Source: Acidisoma cellulosilyticum (GTDB taxonomy: Bacteria; Pseudomonadota; Alphaproteobacteria; Acetobacterales; Acetobacteraceae). From it: a stretch of DNA of 64,000 bases. The notes beneath the pieces were generated by a model. That model saw only the letters and a list, made by a program, of their open reading frames with translations, did not search any database and was not told the DNA's origin. The DNA lies in contig NZ_JAESVA010000006.1 in the NCBI RefSeq assembly GCF_020621385.1, positions 62,001 to 126,000 of the forward strand. The letters are read 5' to 3'. Made by a program: the position numbers and the translations under genes. Shown piece after piece: positions 59,900-64,000 of the stretch (position 1 is its first letter; each line of letters begins with the position of its first letter).

Positions 59900-60949
59900 T
59901 CAGAACAGAAGGGGCAGAAGTTTGTCATGCAGCGGCCGCAGGGCCGCAGGGCCGACGAACCGGCCGCAATCCTGTATCAGTTCGCCGTTGACGGTCAGCG
60001 TCTGGTCCAAGACCACGCCGTCCGGATGGTTCTCACCGCCACCTTCCTCCCACCAGGGCAGTCCCATGCCGATGGCATTGGTGCCCGGCACCCGGATATC
60101 CTCGCTGAAGGACTGGCCGGTAAAGCGGGCGGCGGGATGGAACCCCATCGTGAAATGGATCAGTCTGCCATAGCCTTGGCCGCCGGCCGCGCGTCTCAGC
60201 GAGCGTTCCAGCGTCGGCCCGTCCTCCGCGCCTCCGCCCGAGAACTGAGTGATACTGCCGTCGACCTCGATGGTCAGCGGGCGGCGCAGGATGCGATAAT
60301 GCTCATCAAACAGCGCCTGCAACACGACTTTGCCGTGTGCAGTCTTGTCTTTGGGATAAATGTTCTGCGCCCCCGGGGTTGTGTGCATCCCCGGTATATT
60401 GGCGACGCGATGTCGCTTGATTTTCACGGTATCGAGTTCGAACCGCACATCCGTGCCGAGGGGGCAGGTAACATGCGCTTCCTGTCCCGCTACGCTATCC
60501 AGCCATTCGACCAGGGCGACCTGGAAATCCATCAGCGCCGGGAAGGCGACACCGCCATAGATCCGGCCGAAGCTTTTCGCGCTCGGCATATTGAGCAGTC
60601 CGTAGCGCACGCGCCCAGCCTTCAGGGCGGCCGCATGCATCCGCGACCCCGCAAGATAGGGAAAACAGAAATCCAGCCAGACGTCTGACGCTGCCGCCGC
60701 CGCGATCAGCGAATCAGGGACGAACGGATCCGCCAGCGCCCCCTGAAAGGGCAGCTGCGGCAATAGCCCTGTCATCGGCCGCGCACCACACCGCTGAACG
60801 GCCTGCATCAGGCCCTCCACCAGCGCCGCGTCGGCCGTGCCGTCCGCCGTGATCAATACGCTTTCGCCGGCCTGGATCGCGAAATGCGTCTCGACCAGCG
60901 TCCGAATGGCGAGATCAAGATATTGATCTCCACGCATCATAGTCTGCAT
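59900..60949 (-). CDS. NicX/M29 aminopeptidase-like protein
   Basis: 349 aa. Start supported by AGGAGG nine bases before the ATG. The C-terminal block GFHPAARFTGQSFSEDIRVPGTNAIGMGLPWWEEGGGENHPDGVVLDQTLTVNGELI has the glycine/His/Asp pattern shared by M29-like metallopeptidases and the 2,5-dihydroxypyridine dioxygenase NicX. The N-terminal half (VETHFAIQAGESVLITADGTADAALVEGLMQAVQRCGARP) also fits. Whether it is a peptidase or a ring-opening iron dioxygenase is open. Its neighbours (hydrolase, Rieske oxygenase) favour an aromatic or N-heterocyclic catabolic role (inference). Confidence 0.7.
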   Translation of the reverse strand: MQTMMRGDQYLDLAIRTLVETHFAIQAGESVLITADGTADAALVEGLMQAVQRCGARPMTGLLPQLPFQGALADPFVPDSLIAAAAASDVWLDFCFPYLAGSRMHAAALKAGRVRYGLLNMPSAKSFGRIYGGVAFPALMDFQVALVEWLDSVAGQEAHVTCPLGTDVRFELDTVKIKRHRVANIPGMHTTPGAQNIYPKDKTAHGKVVLQALFDEHYRILRRPLTIEVDGSITQFSGGGAEDGPTLERSLRRAAGGQGYGRLIHFTMGFHPAARFTGQSFSEDIRVPGTNAIGMGLPWWEEGGGENHPDGVVLDQTLTVNGELIQDCGRFVGPAALRPLHDKLLPLLF

Positions 60950-60964
60950 GGCGCTAAGCCTCCT

Positions 60965-61957
60965 CTAAGCGGCAGAACGACGGGTCGGGCGGCCGACTGC
61001 TCGGGGATAAGTACGTTCAGATAGCGGCTGGGTATCGACGATCGCACTCAACAGACGTACGAAGGCCGCCTCGATCCGGCCCAATTGACTGCGCGGATTT
61101 GTCACCAGGTAAACGTCGATGGCGGGCGGGTCGTCATAGGGTGGCAGGCGCCACAGCAGCCCATCATCCAGGTCGCGTTTCATGACGTGAATGGGCATCG
61201 CGCCGATGCCGACGCCCGCGACCAGCAGGCGTCGCAACTCTTCCAGATTGTCGGATATGCCAACCATGGGCACGGCGAGATTGGCTTGTTTGTTCAACGC
61301 GCCAATGGTTTGAACCCAGTCGGAAAACGTAAAGACGCGGAAACTGACGGCAGGTTCCCCTTCCAGATCGCGGAGCGTCAGGCCCTCTTTTCCAAAGAGA
61401 TGATGGGACCGGCCACAAAAGAAGGCAAAATGTTCCCGATACAGATGCAGATATTCCAGATCCGGGTGTTTCACGCTCGCAAGACAAATCCCGATCTTGG
61501 TCGATTTGTTCATGGTGGATTCCACCACGCTGGAACTTGGACTGACCGAGATATCCATCGTCACGCGCGGATAGCGCCGATGAAATTCTGAAAACGTCGA
61601 GTCCACCAGATCACTGACGATATGGCTGGCCAGGCGGATCTGCAGCGTGCCCACCAGTGACTCGCTTTCCTCCTCCAGCAGCTTCGGCATATGCGTGATC
61701 GTGTGAAAGATCTCGCTACACTCACGATGCAGGATACGGCCGGCATCCGTCAGCCGAAAGCTGGTCGCACTGCGCACCGCCAAGCGAATGCCAAGCTGTT
61801 GCTCCAGCCGCTTGAGCGCGATGCTGACAGCCGGCTGACTGCGACACAAGGCGACCGCCGCGCGTGAGATGCTGCCTTCTTCGGCAATCGCCCAGAAAGC
61901 GCGCAGCAAATTCCAGTCCAGATCATTGGCCAGACGGCCGGTTCGGCGGTTGCTCAT
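60965..61957 (-). CDS. LysR-family transcriptional regulator
   Basis: 330 aa. HTH: LDWNLLRAFWAIAEEGSISRAAVALCRSQPAVSIALKRLEQQLGIRLAVRSATSFRLTDAG. Effector domain from residue 100 on (GTLQIRLASHIVSDLV). Encoded 15 bases before the NicX-like gene on the same strand and divergent from the deacetylase-like gene across 190 bases that hold clear repeats (62033-62079). It probably controls both sides. Confidence 0.93.
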   Translation of the reverse strand: MSNRRTGRLANDLDWNLLRAFWAIAEEGSISRAAVALCRSQPAVSIALKRLEQQLGIRLAVRSATSFRLTDAGRILHRECSEIFHTITHMPKLLEEESESLVGTLQIRLASHIVSDLVDSTFSEFHRRYPRVTMDISVSPSSSVVESTMNKSTKIGICLASVKHPDLEYLHLYREHFAFFCGRSHHLFGKEGLTLRDLEGEPAVSFRVFTFSDWVQTIGALNKQANLAVPMVGISDNLEELRRLLVAGVGIGAMPIHVMKRDLDDGLLWRLPPYDDPPAIDVYLVTNPRSQLGRIEAAFVRLLSAIVDTQPLSERTYPRAVGRPTRRSAA

Positions 61958-62032
61958 TGATAAGTTACCTTACACTTGATCCGAGCCCCAGAGTCTTCAG
62001 TAGGCGGTGTCTTCAGGCGATTATAGTTGCCG

Positions 62033-62094
62033 AAATCTACACATATATAGATTTGATTTATGCATTCATCGAAAATCTAAACTTGATCTATACT
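62033..62094 (+). promoter_or_regulatory. LysR-type binding sites and promoter of the deacetylase/Rieske unit
   Basis: AAATCTA (62033-62039), eight bases, TAGATTT (62048-62054) form a perfect inverted repeat. AAATCTA recurs at 62073-62079, exactly 40 bases after the first copy (about four helical turns). A -10 hexamer TATACT follows at 62089-62094 with a poor -35, as expected for an activated promoter. Layout matches a LysR recognition site plus an activation site ahead of the plus-strand genes. Confidence 0.6.
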
Positions 62095-62147
62095 CACATA
62101 CTGCGGCATCCTTGTCCAGCAATGGAACAAATGAGCAGCACGGCAGC

Positions 62148-63206
62148 ATGAAGGTTGTGTATTCCGCGAGACAGGAGGCGCATGCGCCTGAATACTTCCT
62201 GGTGTCCGGCCGTCAGCGCGCGCATCCTGATGTCCCGGTGCGGATCGAAAGCCTGCTGAGCGGCGTCACGACATTAGGGCCTGACGTGATTGATGCCGCA
62301 CCCGTGGCATTGCCCTATTTGAAACGCGTACACACCGCAGATTATCTGGCCTTTCTCGAAAGCGCTCATGCCCGCTGGACCGTCTTGCCGAATGCTGGGC
62401 CCGAGGTCGTTCCGAACGCGCATGCAAGGCGCGACGGGGGCGGTTACCCGACCTCGGTCGTCGGTCAGGCAGGCTATCATCTGATCGATCTGGCCTCGCC
62501 GATCGGTCGCAACACTTGGCCCTCGGTCTTGTGGAATGCCCATTCCGCAGCCACGGCCGCGTCCATGGTGCGCGACGGCGAAGCCGCCTACGCCTATGCG
62601 TTGTGCCGGCCACCCGGACATCACGCCGGCCCGGATTTTGCTGCAGGATTCTGTTACCTCAACAATGCGGCAGTCGCCGTCGAAGTGCTGCGCGAACGCT
62701 TTGCGCGCGTCGCCCTGGTGGATATCGATGTCCATCACGGCAACGGCACGCAGGAAATTTTTATCGACCGCCCCGATGTGCTTGTCGCCTCGCTGCACGG
62801 CGATCCCGCAGAGTTTTACCCCTTCTTCTGGGGCTATGCCTGCGAACAGGGAACAGGCGCCGGGCTAGGCGCCAATATCAATATGCCGCTGGCGCGCGGA
62901 ACCGGCGACGACGCCTATCTCACGGCCCTGGAAACGGTGTTACATCAGGTCCGCGCCTTTCGTCCGGACGCCTTGGTGGTCTCGGTGGGATTTGACGGTT
63001 TCATCGACGATCCGCTGGCATTCCTCGCCTTGACCACGCCTGGCTTTGCCCGCATCGCCCAATCCTTGTCTCGGCTGAACCTCCCGACGGTGCTCGTTCA
63101 GGAAGGCGGCTATAACACGCACGAGCTTGGCCGCAATCTTGCAGCATTCTTGCATGCCTTCGAAACCAGTTCCGACGAGGTAACCGGCTCGGCTTTCACG
63201 CAGTAG
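62148..63206 (+). CDS. Histone deacetylase-like amidohydrolase (acetylpolyamine amidohydrolase type)
   Basis: 352 aa from the ATG at 62148; the frame runs upstream through the regulatory repeats, which rules out longer versions. Zinc-site features: RPPGHHAGPDFAAGFCYLNNAAVAVE with tandem His158/His159, VDIDVHHGNGTQEIF (Asp194, His196), Asp283 in SVGFDGF, and EGGYNTHELG. It removes an acetyl or acyl group from an amine; bacterial members deacetylate polyamines or small amides. Eleven bases before the Rieske oxygenase gene, so both likely share a promoter. Confidence 0.9.
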   Translation: MKVVYSARQEAHAPEYFLVSGRQRAHPDVPVRIESLLSGVTTLGPDVIDAAPVALPYLKRVHTADYLAFLESAHARWTVLPNAGPEVVPNAHARRDGGGYPTSVVGQAGYHLIDLASPIGRNTWPSVLWNAHSAATAASMVRDGEAAYAYALCRPPGHHAGPDFAAGFCYLNNAAVAVEVLRERFARVALVDIDVHHGNGTQEIFIDRPDVLVASLHGDPAEFYPFFWGYACEQGTGAGLGANINMPLARGTGDDAYLTALETVLHQVRAFRPDALVVSVGFDGFIDDPLAFLALTTPGFARIAQSLSRLNLPTVLVQEGGYNTHELGRNLAAFLHAFETSSDEVTGSAFTQ

Positions 63207-63217
63207 GACCCATTATC

Positions 63218-64000
63218 ATGCCCGACAGCAATCAAGTTGGCCTCCCCCCCGACCTCGCGCGGACCTTTGAACCCGTTACCCGCGCCAGCCATGCGCCCGG
63301 CGCGCTCTATACGGACCCAGCCGTCCTGCAGCGGGAGATGGACAGCATCTTCATGCGGGAGTGGCTCTGTCTGGCCCGATCGGAGGAGATCGCCAGTCCC
63401 GGCGATTACATGACCTTCCAGGTCGGCAGCGAACCCGTCATGATATGTCGCGACAAAGACATGGCGCCCCGCGCCTATGCCAATATGTGCCCGCATCGCG
63501 GTGCCAAATTGGTGATGGGGCAAGGCAATTCCCGCGCCTTCGTCTGTCCTTATCACGCCTGGAGCTTCAATCTCGACGGGCGGCTGATCGGGGCAAGCTG
63601 GATGGCGGAAGCGGAGGGTTTTGATAAGACCACCTGCCATCTGCACGAGTTCCATCTGCGCGAATGGGGCGGTTGGCTGTTCGTATCCGTGGCGCCGGAT
63701 CCGCAGCCCTTTGAAGACTATATCGCCGTCTTCGATCAGAAATTCGGCTATGTGAAGATGGAGAATTTGAAAATCGGCGTCCGCCTGGATGCCGAACTCA
63801 ATTGCAATTGGAAGCTGATGGTCGAGAACTTCCTCGACTTCTACCATGGCAAGATCCTGCATAAGGACACTGTCGGTCGTTTTCTGTCCACGCCCGACGT
63901 CACCTATGACCTGCGGCCCGAGGGGCAGGTCTATGTCGACCATTACGATGTCGGTACCTTGTCCAAGGACGGCAAGATCTTCAAGAAGCGTATCCCGACC
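63218..64000 (+). CDS. Aromatic ring-hydroxylating/Rieske oxygenase alpha subunit, 3' end beyond window
   Basis: First 261 residues. Rieske [2Fe-2S] ligands Cys91-His93 and Cys110-His113 (CPHRGAKL, CPYHAWSF). Mononuclear iron motif NFLDFYHGKILH gives Asp207, His210 and His215. This is the oxygenase component that uses O2 and electrons from a separate reductase to hydroxylate a ring or demethylate an N-methyl group. Recent amine-acting members (carnitine, betaine, choline oxygenases) share this layout, which would suit the acylamine hydrolase next to it. Substrate undetermined; the gene continues past 64000. Confidence 0.9.
   Translation, partial: MPDSNQVGLPPDLARTFEPVTRASHAPGALYTDPAVLQREMDSIFMREWLCLARSEEIASPGDYMTFQVGSEPVMICRDKDMAPRAYANMCPHRGAKLVMGQGNSRAFVCPYHAWSFNLDGRLIGASWMAEAEGFDKTTCHLHEFHLREWGGWLFVSVAPDPQPFEDYIAVFDQKFGYVKMENLKIGVRLDAELNCNWKLMVENFLDFYHGKILHKDTVGRFLSTPDVTYDLRPEGQVYVDHYDVGTLSKDGKIFKKRIPT

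Noticed and set aside
1-64000. Search by eye for tRNA, rRNA, CRISPR arrays, insertion sequences, phage genes and toxin-antitoxin pairs
   Set aside because: No cloverleaf-like sequence, spaced repeat array, transposase, integrase or terminal inverted repeats were found; weak structured RNAs could be missed without a folding program.

Overview
The window comes from a GC-rich genome with overlapping, coupled genes and several TTG/GTG starts. Its gene content (a Hint-domain giant protein, many LysR regulators, many ABC importers, Tat-exported oxidoreductases, PxpABC with a biotin carboxylase) fits an alphaproteobacterium, most likely Acetobacteraceae or a relative. That assignment is inference from gene content. 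I see no rRNA, tRNA, CRISPR array, insertion sequence or phage gene. The window reads as a dense catabolic and transport region.

Layout. 0-1 kb: the tail of a sugar-isomerase-like gene and an SDR with a degenerate active site. 1.5-4.4 kb: a 961-aa repeat protein ending in a Hint domain. 4.4-10 kb: a Tat-exported flavin amine oxidase coupled to a cytochrome c, then DUF1330, DsbA-like and aldehyde dehydrogenase genes and a divergent LysR gene. 10-13 kb: LysR, fatty acid desaturase and isomerase. 13-18.6 kb: a fully coupled Pot-type ABC operon ending in a metallo-hydrolase, with its LysR gene upstream. 19.2-23.7 kb: an unusual four-gene unit (methyltransferase, fused binding protein-permease, permease, membrane-anchored TAXI protein) behind a near-consensus promoter and without an ATPase gene. 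23.7-26 kb: an RsbQ-like hydrolase next to a PAS-GGDEF protein. 26-29.5 kb: SDR/AraC and hydrolase/TetR divergent pairs. 29.5-33.1 kb: a ribose-type ABC importer. 33.5-34.6 kb: a two-gene chromate transporter.

34.6-53 kb is a long catabolic block: a cytosine-deaminase-like amidohydrolase, a questin-oxidase-like protein, a sugar-type ABC importer lacking an ATPase gene, a biotin carboxylase/carrier, a protein fusing PxpC to an acyl-CoA carboxyltransferase domain, PxpB, PxpA, a hydroxyacid dehydrogenase, a PLP lyase, an M20 amidohydrolase, a polar amino acid ABC importer and a GntR regulator. 53-59 kb: a YghU-type glutathione transferase and an RND efflux pair. 59-64 kb: a ring-cleavage-like cluster (alpha/beta hydrolase, NicX/M29-like protein, LysR, acetylpolyamine-amidohydrolase-like protein, Rieske oxygenase cut by the window end).

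The two most unusual items are the PxpC-carboxyltransferase fusion at 41931-44147 and the methyltransferase/ABC/TAXI unit at 19321-23692. The functions given for these as systems are inference.
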